Of a stretch of DNA of 64,000 nt, positions 8,057 to 15,268 are shown piece by piece. The DNA comes from Cellulomonas sp. NTE-D12 (GTDB taxonomy: Bacteria > Actinomycetota > Actinomycetes > Actinomycetales > Cellulomonadaceae). The stretch covers positions 3,472,001-3,536,000 of the forward strand of contig NZ_AP026442.1 in assembly GCF_027923705.1 (NCBI RefSeq), written 5' to 3'. The notes below the pieces were generated by a model, which saw only the letters and a program-made list of their open reading frames with translations, did not search any database and had not been told where the DNA came from. The position numbers and the translations under genes are program-made. Numbering within the stretch: position 1 is the stretch's first letter; each line of letters starts with the position of its first letter.

Positions 8057-8134
8057 CGCGCTGACGCCGGAGCCCGCGCCCTCGCGGTGCGCACGGCGTC
8101 GAGCGCGCGGACGTCGACCGGACCAGGACGCCAC

Positions 8135-8163
8135 GGAGGCCGCCCGCTGAGCGGGCGGCCTCC
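8135..8163. terminator. Bidirectional hairpin terminator
   Basis: A perfect 13-base inverted repeat (GGAGGCCGCCCGC with GCGGGCGGCCTCC) encloses a three-base loop. It lies between the convergent OYE gene and the repeat-rich minus-strand gene. There is no U-tract, as is common in high-GC genomes. Confidence 0.75.
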
Positions 8164-8242
8164 GCCGTCGGCGGTCGAGAGCCGCGTGCACGGGTCGGGA
8201 CCCGCGTCTGTCCGGGTCCGAGGACCCGAGCTGGTGGACCGG

Positions 8243-8596
8243 TCAGCGACCGGAATCCCTGCCGGGGCTGTCCTCCGGCACCTCGTAGCCGGTCTCCGGC
8301 AGCGGCAGCCCGTCCGGGCCGGTGCCCGACCGCGGGCCGGGGCTGTCCTCCGGCACGTCGACCCGGTCCTCCGGCACCGGCACCCCGCCGACCGTCCCGG
8401 ACGCAGGACCCGGGCTGTCGATCGGCACCTCCTCGAGCAGCTCGTCCTCCGGCACACCCAGGGGTCCCGTGCCGGACCGCGGGCCCGGGCTGTCCTCCGG
8501 CACCGAGCCGACCCACTCCTCGCCCTGGCCGGCGGCCGTCCGACGACGCAGCAGCTCCTCCTCGGGCGTCACCGGCTCCTCGTTGATGCTCACCAC
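8243..8596 (-). CDS. Acidic Pro-rich repeat protein, unknown function
   Basis: A 117-residue protein with no recognised domain. It is built from about four imperfect copies of a motif close to VPEDSPGPRSGTGP separated by short acidic stretches. There is no signal peptide or membrane segment, and the composition suggests a disordered polypeptide. The GTG start at 8596 is preceded by GGAGG, which supports real translation. At DNA level the repeats look like an in-gene minisatellite. The function is not known and no neighbour suggests one. Confidence 0.65.
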   Translation of the reverse strand: MVSINEEPVTPEEELLRRRTAAGQGEEWVGSVPEDSPGPRSGTGPLGVPEDELLEEVPIDSPGPASGTVGGVPVPEDRVDVPEDSPGPRSGTGPDGLPLPETGYEVPEDSPGRDSGR

Positions 8597-8717
8597 ACGC
8601 CTCCATCAGATCGGTCGTGCACTGGTTGCTCGTTGCGGTGCCGGGCACGGTCGGCGGCCCTCTCGGCCGGCGGCCGGCTCGTCATCGGCGCCCTGTCCCC
8701 CGTCGTCCCCCGACGGG

Positions 8718-9113
8718 TCACGCGCGGGCCGACGGGCCCGCGTCCGTCTCGGGGACGTCCGCGACGTCGGGGTCCAGCTCGTCCGCGCGGCGGAGTCGCT
8801 CGTCGACCGAGGCCCGGCTCTCGTCCAGGCCGTCCGAACGGACCTGCGCCTCCTGCTGCAGCCGCGCGGCCTCCGCCGCCCGCGTCTGCGCCTCGGCCTG
8901 CGCCAGCCGAGCGTGCGCGTCCACGCGGGCCGCCTCCGCCTCGCGCCGCTGCAGCTCGATCCGGTCCGCCTCGGCGTCCTCACGGATCCGCTGCGCCTCG
9001 GCACGGCGCCGGTCCTCGGCACCCGCGGACCGCGACCGCGCGATCCAGATGCCGAGCAGGATCAGCACCACGACGACAACGAGCACGATCCACAGGGTCT
9101 GGTTCATCGTCAC
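8718..9113 (-). CDS. Membrane-anchored coiled-coil protein, unknown function
   Basis: A 131-residue protein. Residues ~7-26 form one strongly hydrophobic helix, WIVLVVVVVLILLGIWI. A long Ala/Glu/Arg-rich stretch (~30-115) has the charge pattern of a continuous coiled coil. An acidic tail ends the protein. The layout suggests a single-pass cytoplasmic-facing anchor. It may be co-transcribed with the repeat-rich gene downstream. An ATG two codons in (9107) is an equal start choice. The 284-base gap 9114-9397 shows no further gene. Confidence 0.7.
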   Translation of the reverse strand: MTMNQTLWIVLVVVVVLILLGIWIARSRSAGAEDRRRAEAQRIREDAEADRIELQRREAEAARVDAHARLAQAEAQTRAAEAARLQQEAQVRSDGLDESRASVDERLRRADELDPDVADVPETDAGPSARA

Positions 9114-9397
9114 GCGCCTCCCTCATCTCGCTGGTCCCCCGGCGTCTTCGATTGGACGCGCCGGTCTGCAGACCCGCAACCGGAGAAGACGTCTGCCCTG
9201 GTCAGCGACGTGGGCCTGCGCGGGCCTACGTGGAGCGTCGCGGCTGGCCGTCGGCGGTCAGGACGACGGCCAGCCCGAGGGTGGCGCCACCGAAGCCGGG
9301 GGCGTGTCGGTGGTCCGGACGACGATGATTCCGGCCGCCGACGGCGGTCGATCCGATGAACGGGGGCGGTCCGCCTCCACGACGCGAGGAGCTCGAC

Positions 9398-9829
9398 ATG
9401 TCCGTGGTGCTCAACCCGTACCTCTCGTTCCGTGACAACGCCCGCGAGGCGATGGAGTTCTACCGGTCGGTGTTCGGCGGCGACCTGCGGGTCAGCACGT
9501 TCGACGACTACCACGCCAGCCCGGACCCGTCGGAGGGCGGCAAGGTGATGCACGCGATGCTCGACACACCGTCCGGCCTCACGCTGATGGCGGCGGACAC
9601 GCCGAACTCGATGCCGCTGCCGGAGGCGTCGGCGTTCTCCATCTCGCTGAGCGGCGCCGCGTCCGACGACGAGGAGCTGCGGCGCTACTGGGCCGGCCTC
9701 TCCGAGGGCGGCACGGTCACCACGCCCCTGGAGAAGGCGCCGTGGGGGGACGCGTTCGGCATGTGCGTCGACAAGTTCGGCGTCACGTGGCTGGTGAACA
9801 TCGCCGGGGAGGAGACGCCGTCGGCCTGA
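9398..9829 (+). CDS. VOC-superfamily protein, PhnB/glyoxalase-like
   Basis: A 143-residue protein of the 3-demethylubiquinone/PhnB-like branch of vicinal-oxygen-chelate proteins. It opens with NPYLSFRDNAREAMEFYRSV, followed by GKVMHAMLDTPSGLTLMAAD and the C-terminal half WGDAFGMCVDKFGVTWLVNI. A GAGGAG precedes the ATG at 9398 at good spacing, which decides this start over an upstream in-frame ATG. Such proteins bind small molecules or act as metal-dependent lyases or dioxygenases. No substrate can be named. Confidence 0.85.
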   Translation: MSVVLNPYLSFRDNAREAMEFYRSVFGGDLRVSTFDDYHASPDPSEGGKVMHAMLDTPSGLTLMAADTPNSMPLPEASAFSISLSGAASDDEELRRYWAGLSEGGTVTTPLEKAPWGDAFGMCVDKFGVTWLVNIAGEETPSA

Positions 9830-9984
9830 CGGCGTGTCAGCGGCGGGACCGCAAAACACTCCCGTCACACGGCCTGGCTATCGTGGCGGACGACCCTGGT
9901 CGACGCAGTCGGCCGACCGGGCCGTCCGCCGTGCCCGGCCTCCCGCAGGACCGGTCACGGGCAGCCCTCGACGAAGGACCCGTC

Positions 9985-10872
9985 ATGAGCACCGGCGTTC
10001 TGGTGATGATCGACCGACCCGCACTCGGGCAGACCGGTGACGGTCCTGCGTTCCGCGCCGCAGCCGCCGACTCCCCGCAGCTGCGCGTCACCGACCTGGG
10101 CGCCACCCGCGGCGACGGCATCTTCGAGACGGCCGCGATCCGCAACGGCCGGGTGCAGGCGTCCCGGGAGCACCTGGAGCGGTTCGCCCGCTCGGCGGCG
10201 ATGCTCGACCTACCGTCGCCGGACCCGGACGTCTACCGCGCCGCGATCGAGCTGGGCATCAGCCTGCTCCCGGACGCCTCGGACGCCTCGGTGAAGTACG
10301 TGCTGACCAGGGGCGACGAGCACGACGCCGCCACCGGACCCACCGGCTGGGCGTTCCTGGACGCCAGCGAGGACTTCTCCGACGCGCGCGAGCGCGGCAT
10401 CGGCATCGCGCTGCTGTCCCGCGGCTACGCCCTCGACGTCGCGGAGACCGCACCCTGGCTGCTGCAGGGCGCCAAGACGCTCTCCTACGCCGTGAACAAG
10501 TCGGCGCTGCGCGAGGCCGCCCGTCGCGGTGCCGAGGACGTGCTGTTCACCACCACCGACGGCTACGTGCTCGAGGGCCCGACGTCCAGCGTCGTGCTGC
10601 GGCTCGGCGACGAGCTGGTGACCACCCCGCCGGACGCCGGCGTGCTGCCCGGCACCACGCAGCAGGGCATCTTCGAGTACGCGCAGAGCCTCGGCCTGCG
10701 GACGGCGTTCCGCGACCTCCGCGTCGAGGAGATCGCCGACGCCGACGCGCTGTGGCTGACGTCGTCCGTCCGGCTCGCCGTGGCGGTGCGGGCGGTCGAC
10801 GGTCAGGAGCGGCCGGCGGACCTCGAGCTGACCCGGAAGATCAACGAGTACCTGATCTCCCGCACCGACTGA
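9985..10872 (+). CDS. Class IV PLP aminotransferase (aminodeoxychorismate lyase or D-amino-acid aminotransferase type)
   Basis: A 295-residue fold-type IV PLP enzyme. It has the N-terminal motif TRGDGIFETAAI, the catalytic lysine in GAKTLSYAVNKSALREA and the cofactor-binding EGPTSSVVL segment. PabC-like aminodeoxychorismate lyases, D-alanine aminotransferases and branched-chain aminotransferases share this layout and cannot be separated by eye. It ends 11 bases from the convergent racemase gene. If that cluster handles D-amino acids, a D-amino-acid aminotransferase role deserves consideration. Otherwise the usual PabC annotation (folate branch) applies. Confidence 0.85.
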   Translation: MSTGVLVMIDRPALGQTGDGPAFRAAAADSPQLRVTDLGATRGDGIFETAAIRNGRVQASREHLERFARSAAMLDLPSPDPDVYRAAIELGISLLPDASDASVKYVLTRGDEHDAATGPTGWAFLDASEDFSDARERGIGIALLSRGYALDVAETAPWLLQGAKTLSYAVNKSALREAARRGAEDVLFTTTDGYVLEGPTSSVVLRLGDELVTTPPDAGVLPGTTQQGIFEYAQSLGLRTAFRDLRVEEIADADALWLTSSVRLAVAVRAVDGQERPADLELTRKINEYLISRTD

Positions 10873-10883
10873 CGCACCGCCCC

Positions 10884-12002
10884 TCAGCCGGCGGTGAACC
10901 GCTCGCTGCGGAGGGTCGCGCCGGCGAGCCACTCGTCGTCCACCTGCGTCCCGAGGCCCGGCTCGGTCGGCACGGTCACGCGACCGGCGCGGGCGACGAC
11001 CGGCGGCACGACGACGTCGCGCGCGTAGTACTTGTCCGACCCGGAGACGTCGGACGGCAGCGTGAACCCCGGCAGCGCCGACAGCGCCACGTTGGCGTAC
11101 CGGCCGACGCCGAACTCGTGCATCCCGCCGCACCACACCGGCCACCCCGCGGCCTGCGCGGCGTCGTGGGCGGCGACCGCCGCGGTCAGCCCACCCATCC
11201 GGGACACCTTGATGTTGAGCACCCGCCCGGCCTGCAGGTGCACCGCGAGCGCCAGGTCGGCCAGGGTCTCCACCGACTCGTCGAGGCAGACGGGCGTGCC
11301 GACCGACGCGGCGAACCGCGCGTGCGCCAGCAGGTCCCGCGGCGCGAACGGCTGCTCGATCATCGTCAGCCCGTACCCGTCGAGCGCCCGCAGCGCCGCG
11401 AGGTGCTCGTCGGACTCCGTGTAGACGCCGTTCGCGTCGACGTGCACGTCGAGGTCCGGCCACGCCGCCCGGACCGCCCGCACCGGCTCGACGTCCCACC
11501 CGGGCGCGATCTTCAGCTTGACCCGCGGGTAGCCGTGGCCGACGTGCACCGCGACCTGTGCCAGCAGCTCGTCGACGGTCGGCTCGATGCCCAGCGACAC
11601 CCCGGCCACCACCTCGGTGCGCGTCCCGCCGAGCGCGGTGGCCAGCGGCACCCCTGCGGCACCGGACCACAGCGTCCACGCCGCCATGTCGACGCCGGCC
11701 TTGGCGAACTCGTTCCCGCGCACCCGCCGCCACAGCGCGGAGACCTGCGCCGGGTGGTCCCACGTCGCCCCGAGCACCGCGGGCAGCAGGTAGCCGGCGG
11801 CGACGGTCCAGCAGGTGTCGACGTTCTCGGCGTTGTAGTACGGGGCCGCCGGCGAGGCGATCTCGCCCCAGCCGGCCGCGCCCGACTCGTCCTCGAGGCG
11901 CACCAGGACGTGGTCGAGGTGACCCTTGCGGTGCGAGCTCGTCTGGAACTCGTGCACCAGGTCCAGGCGGACCAGGTGCAGGCTGGCGGCGACCACGCGC
12001 AC
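10884..12002 (-). CDS. Enolase-superfamily N-acylamino-acid racemase / o-succinylbenzoate synthase
   Basis: A 372-residue MenC/NSAR-type enolase-superfamily enzyme. The catalytic lysine pair is visible as KLKI and KVSRMGG, and the metal ligands as VDANG, MIEQPF and CLDES. GAAGG-type spacing of GAAGGAG before the GTG at 12002 fixes the start. MenC and N-succinylamino-acid racemase share sequence and often both activities. No other menaquinone gene is nearby, but a COG3375-type GNAT and an M20 deacylase are, which favours the racemase role. It is the last gene of the minus-strand run GNAT-SIS-racemase. Confidence 0.85.
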   Translation of the reverse strand: MRVVAASLHLVRLDLVHEFQTSSHRKGHLDHVLVRLEDESGAAGWGEIASPAAPYYNAENVDTCWTVAAGYLLPAVLGATWDHPAQVSALWRRVRGNEFAKAGVDMAAWTLWSGAAGVPLATALGGTRTEVVAGVSLGIEPTVDELLAQVAVHVGHGYPRVKLKIAPGWDVEPVRAVRAAWPDLDVHVDANGVYTESDEHLAALRALDGYGLTMIEQPFAPRDLLAHARFAASVGTPVCLDESVETLADLALAVHLQAGRVLNIKVSRMGGLTAAVAAHDAAQAAGWPVWCGGMHEFGVGRYANVALSALPGFTLPSDVSGSDKYYARDVVVPPVVARAGRVTVPTEPGLGTQVDDEWLAGATLRSERFTAG

Positions 12003-12062
12003 GGCGGCTCCTTCGGGTGGGTCGGGGCACGCCACGACCGGAGGGTTCGCGGCTCGCCGCCG

Positions 12063-12872
12063 CTACAGGTAGAGGTCCAGGTCTGCGGCTAGCTCGTCGC
12101 GGGCGGCGATCCGGCGGCGGGCCCCCTTGGCGGAGGCCGCCGCGAGGGTCGCGAGCAGGTGCGACACGGCGACGACGGCGGTGGGCGAGTCGGCGAAGGA
12201 CGCGGAGTCGGTGGTCACCACGACGGTCTGGTGGGCGATCGAGGCCAGCGGCGCGTCCACGTCGTCCGTGATGGCGACCAGCGTGCCGCCCGCGGCGACG
12301 AACGCCCTGGCCAGCGCCACGGTCTCGCGGCGGTACCGGCGGAAGGAGAACGCCACCAGCACGTCGGTCGGAGCCACCTCGGCGAGCACGTCGAGGGCGC
12401 GCACGGTCGCGTCGTCCACCAGGTGCACGTGCGACAGCCCGACGGACAGGTCCGCCGCGAGCAGCGTCGCGTAGGCCAGCGACTTGGCGGTCCCCGCGAC
12501 GTACCGGCGACGAGCGGCGACGACGAGCGCGGCGGCCTGCGGCAGCGAACCCTGCTCGACCACGGCGGCGAGCGCGACGGGCAGGTGCGCCGTCTCCTGG
12601 CCGACCACCCGCCGGATCAGCACCTCGGCCGAGGGGCGGCCGGCCAGCCGCTGCGCGAAGCGCTCGTCGGGGCTGTCCGGCCCGTGCCCGACGGCGCGTT
12701 CCCCGGCGGGCTCGGCCGCGGTCGACCCGGACGCGTCCGACCGTGCCCCGGTCCGCGGGTGCGGCGCCCCCGCGCCACCGGCAGCCGTCCGCCCGCCGGC
12801 GGCGGAACCCGCCCCGGCGCCCGCGGCCGGGGTCGCGACGCCCTGCTGCCGCAGCGTCGTCGTGCTGGTCAT
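12063..12872 (-). CDS. SIS-domain protein, RpiR-like but without HTH domain
   Basis: A 269-residue protein. The last ~170 residues form a phosphosugar-binding SIS fold of the RpiR/MurR type (VLVAFSFRRYRRETVALARAF, LVAITDD). RpiR regulators normally have an N-terminal HTH domain. Here the first ~70 residues are a Gly/Ala/Pro-rich low-complexity stretch, followed by a short helical segment with no convincing HTH. Its ATG overlaps the GNAT stop (ATGA), so translation is coupled. It may be a degenerate regulator, a ligand sensor or an enzyme-associated subunit of the amino-acid cluster. Confidence 0.75.
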   Translation of the reverse strand: MTSTTTLRQQGVATPAAGAGAGSAAGGRTAAGGAGAPHPRTGARSDASGSTAAEPAGERAVGHGPDSPDERFAQRLAGRPSAEVLIRRVVGQETAHLPVALAAVVEQGSLPQAAALVVAARRRYVAGTAKSLAYATLLAADLSVGLSHVHLVDDATVRALDVLAEVAPTDVLVAFSFRRYRRETVALARAFVAAGGTLVAITDDVDAPLASIAHQTVVVTTDSASFADSPTAVVAVSHLLATLAAASAKGARRRIAARDELAADLDLYL

Positions 12873-13741
12873 CAGCTCTCCCTCTCGAACCGGTACACGC
12901 TGGTCGCCACGTCGAGCCGGCGGCACGACACGGCGACGCGGCCCTCGTCGATCAGCGCCCCCAGCGCCTCGCGCAGCCGCGCCCGCACCGTGGCCGCCGC
13001 GGCGGGGTCGGCCGCGGCCAGCTCGCCGATGCGCGCCGGGAGGGGAAGGTACACCGACCCGTCGGCCCGCACCGGCACCCCCCAGTGCCGCCCCTCGGCG
13101 GAGACGGCCGGCGGCGGCGGGTCGGTGTGGCCCACGCCGGCGGTGGTCGGCGTCGTGTCGGTGACGTCCCACTCGACCACCAGCCGGTCCGACTCGGGCC
13201 CGTAGAAGTCCGGGTGGAACCAGCGCGCCCGGGCGCCGAGCACGTCGAGGTTGAAGTGGGCGTTGCGCGCGATCGCCGGGTCGTACGCCCAGCGCATGTG
13301 CCGGGCGCCGTGCTCGAGCGCGATGCGCGCCTGCTCCCGCTTGAGGCGACGGCCGAGCCCCCGGCCCTGCGCGGAGGCGTGCACCACCGCCGCCTGCGAG
13401 TAGTGGTAGGCCGTGCCGTCCCGGTCGACGCCCGGGAACCCGTACGCGAACGCGACCACGTGACCGTCCGGGGTGAGGACGCCGACCACCGACCCGCCGT
13501 TCGCTGCCAGTGCCGACAGCAGCCGGGGGTTCACGCCGTGCGCCGGGTCGGTGTACCCGAACACCTCCCGGTACAGCTGGGCGGCCTCCTGCAGCAGCAC
13601 CGGGTCGGACATGCCGGTGACCAGCAGCCCGTCGTCGTCCGGCACGCTGGCAGGCACGCTGCCCGGCACTCCCCGCTCTGCTGCCCCGTCTGCTGGCACC
13701 GCACCCACCGTCCCGACGTCCTCGACCGCACGGCGCCGCAC
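12872..13741 (-). CDS. GNAT acyltransferase, COG3375-like
   Basis: A 289-residue protein with the acyl-CoA-binding loop GRGLGRRLKREQARIALEHG and the diagnostic downstream segments WAYDPAIARNAHFN and FHPDFYGPESDRLVVEW. These match the COG3375 group, a member of which succinylates D-amino acids in the Geobacillus racemase pathway. The N-terminal ~40 residues are low complexity. The true start may be an internal GTG or the ATG of MSDPVLLQEA. It is the first gene of the minus-strand cluster, with a TATGAT -10 box 40-50 bases upstream. Confidence 0.75.
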   Translation of the reverse strand: MRRRAVEDVGTVGAVPADGAAERGVPGSVPASVPDDDGLLVTGMSDPVLLQEAAQLYREVFGYTDPAHGVNPRLLSALAANGGSVVGVLTPDGHVVAFAYGFPGVDRDGTAYHYSQAAVVHASAQGRGLGRRLKREQARIALEHGARHMRWAYDPAIARNAHFNLDVLGARARWFHPDFYGPESDRLVVEWDVTDTTPTTAGVGHTDPPPPAVSAEGRHWGVPVRADGSVYLPLPARIGELAAADPAAAATVRARLREALGALIDEGRVAVSCRRLDVATSVYRFERES

Positions 13742-13783
13742 GGTCGCACGGCCCCGGCCAACGGCGCTGGCGGCTGATCCGGC

Positions 13784-13789
13784 ATCATA
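13784..13789 (-). promoter_or_regulatory. Candidate -10 box for the GNAT-SIS-racemase operon
   Basis: TATGAT on the minus strand is a near-consensus -10 element in an otherwise GC-rich divergent region. The matching -35 (around TAACGA, 17 bases upstream) is weak. Transcription would start near 13777, upstream of the GNAT gene. Confidence 0.4.
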
Positions 13790-13818
13790 CGTCGCGTTCG
13801 TCGTACTCGTTACGCTCG

Positions 13819-13847
13819 TTGCCTCGGGATCAGGACGGGCATACGTT
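13819..13847 (+). promoter_or_regulatory. Candidate promoter of the M20 peptidase gene, leaderless
   Basis: TTGCCT and TACGTT are separated by exactly 17 bases. The expected transcription start falls at or within two bases of the ATG at 13856, and no ribosome binding site precedes that ATG. A leaderless transcript is therefore the simplest reading; leaderless mRNAs are common in actinobacteria. Confidence 0.5.
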
Positions 13848-13855
13848 TCCTATCC

Positions 13856-15010
13856 ATGACCACCGACCTCGGTGCCGCCCTGCGCGACGCCACGCTGGCG
13901 TCCGCCGACGCCGACCTGGAACGCCTCGTCGCCTACGCCCGTCACGAGACGCCCACCGGCGACCGCGACGCGATCGACGCCTTCGCCGACACGGTGGCCA
14001 CCGACGCCGTCGCCCTCGGCGCGACCGCCCGGCGGCTGCCGCTGCCGCACGGCGACGCCCTGCTGGTGGAGCACCCCGGCAGCGGCGCCCGTGCCGACCT
14101 GCGTCCCGCCCTGCTGCTGGGGCACCTGGACACCGTGCACCCGGTCGGCTCGCTGGCCGGTGCCGTCCCGCTGCACACCGCGGGCGAGCTGCTGCACGGG
14201 CCGGGCGTGCACGACATGAAGGGCGGCCTGGTGGTGGTGCTCGCCGCCTGGGCGGCCCTGGCGGCGGTCGGTGCGCCCGCCCGCGCGGTGCGCCTGCTGC
14301 TCACGCCCGACGAGGAGATCGGCTCCCCCAGCTCGGGACACCTGGTCACCGCCCAAGCCGGTCAGGTCGCCTACGCGCTGGGCCTCGAGCCGCCGCACCG
14401 GGACGGCGCCCTGAAGACGTCCCGCCGCGGGTCGACGCGGTGGCGGCTGCAGGTGACCGGCCGTGCCGCGCACGCCGCGCTCGACCCGGAGTCCGGGGTG
14501 AACGCGATCGACGAGCTGGTGGACCAGCTGCTGGTGCTGCGTGCCGTGGCGGCGGAGCATCCGGACGTGCTGGTCAACGTCGGCACGGTGGACGGCGGTG
14601 GGCGCACCAACGTCGTGCCGGATGCCGCCGAGGCGGAGGTGGGGCTGCGGTTCGTCGACGCCGCCACCGAGACGGTGGTGCTCGACCGGTTGGCGACGCT
14701 CCGGCCGGTGCGGGACGGGGCTGTGGTCGCCCCACGGGTCGTGTCCCGACGGCCGGCCTGGGGTCCCAGCACCGCCACGGAGCGGCTGCTCGAGGCGGTG
14801 GCCGAGGCGGGGCGGACGGTCGGTCAGGACGTCGTCGGCCGCCCGGCCGCCGGTGCCGCCGACACCAACCTCTCGGGCGCCGCGGGCATCCCGTCGCTGG
14901 ACGGCTTCGGTCCGGTGGGAGGCGGCGCCCATGCCGCCCACGAGCACGTGCTGATCGCGTCCCTGGCGCAGCGCGCCGCCCTGCTGGCGGCGGTCCTCGC
15001 GACCGCCTGA
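13856..15010 (+). CDS. M20-family metallopeptidase/deacylase
   Basis: A 384-residue zinc enzyme of the ArgE/DapE/CPG2 family. Metal and catalytic residues are visible in LGHLDTVHP, HDMKGG and the LTPDEEIGS glutamates, and the dimerisation domain carries the GRAAHAA histidine. A late GGGAHAAHEH provides the last ligand. It is transcribed divergently from the GNAT-SIS-racemase operon. In the Geobacillus stereoinversion pathway an M20 desuccinylase releases the free L-amino acid, and this gene could fill that step. A general carboxypeptidase role is the alternative. Confidence 0.85.
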   Translation: MTTDLGAALRDATLASADADLERLVAYARHETPTGDRDAIDAFADTVATDAVALGATARRLPLPHGDALLVEHPGSGARADLRPALLLGHLDTVHPVGSLAGAVPLHTAGELLHGPGVHDMKGGLVVVLAAWAALAAVGAPARAVRLLLTPDEEIGSPSSGHLVTAQAGQVAYALGLEPPHRDGALKTSRRGSTRWRLQVTGRAAHAALDPESGVNAIDELVDQLLVLRAVAAEHPDVLVNVGTVDGGGRTNVVPDAAEAEVGLRFVDAATETVVLDRLATLRPVRDGAVVAPRVVSRRPAWGPSTATERLLEAVAEAGRTVGQDVVGRPAAGAADTNLSGAAGIPSLDGFGPVGGGAHAAHEHVLIASLAQRAALLAAVLATA

Positions 15011-15034
15011 CGTACCCCCACCCCCAGCGGGGCC

Positions 15035-15101
15035 GAGACGAGCACATCGGACCCGACCTGAGCACTTCTGCGTGCTCATCTCGGTGCGATGCGCTCATCT
15101 C
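15035..15101. repeat. Dispersed palindromic element, copy B
   Basis: This copy matches 6698-6764 over its length, including GAGCAC direct units, the block TGCTCATCTCGGTGCGA and the closing GCTCATCTCGC. It lies 25 bases after the M20 stop codon. Substitutions on the left arm make its palindrome less perfect than copy A. Confidence 0.8.
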
Positions 15102-15142
15102 GCACGGATACGCCCACCCGCACCGTGAGCCGCGACGGCCGA

Positions 15143-15160
15143 GTGGGCCGAAGGGCCCAC
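15143..15160. terminator. Short GC hairpin after the M20 gene
   Basis: GTGGGCC and GGCCCAC pair perfectly around a GAAG tetraloop, about 130 bases beyond the M20 stop and upstream of the radical SAM gene. It is a plausible transcription terminator without a U-tract. The rest of 15102-15268 shows no gene. Confidence 0.45.
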
Positions 15161-15268
15161 CCCATCGGGCAGCGGGATGGCAACGGGCTCGCGAGCCGAC
15201 GCCTCGTCGTGAAGTACTGGGCCTATCGTCCCGGGACCCCCGTGCGACCAGGTGCGAGCCTGCCGAGC

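Noticed and set aside
10884..12002. Assignment as menaquinone menC
   Set aside because: The fold cannot separate MenC from NSAR, and no other men gene is in the window. The neighbours fit N-acyl amino-acid chemistry better, so a firm menC call is withheld.
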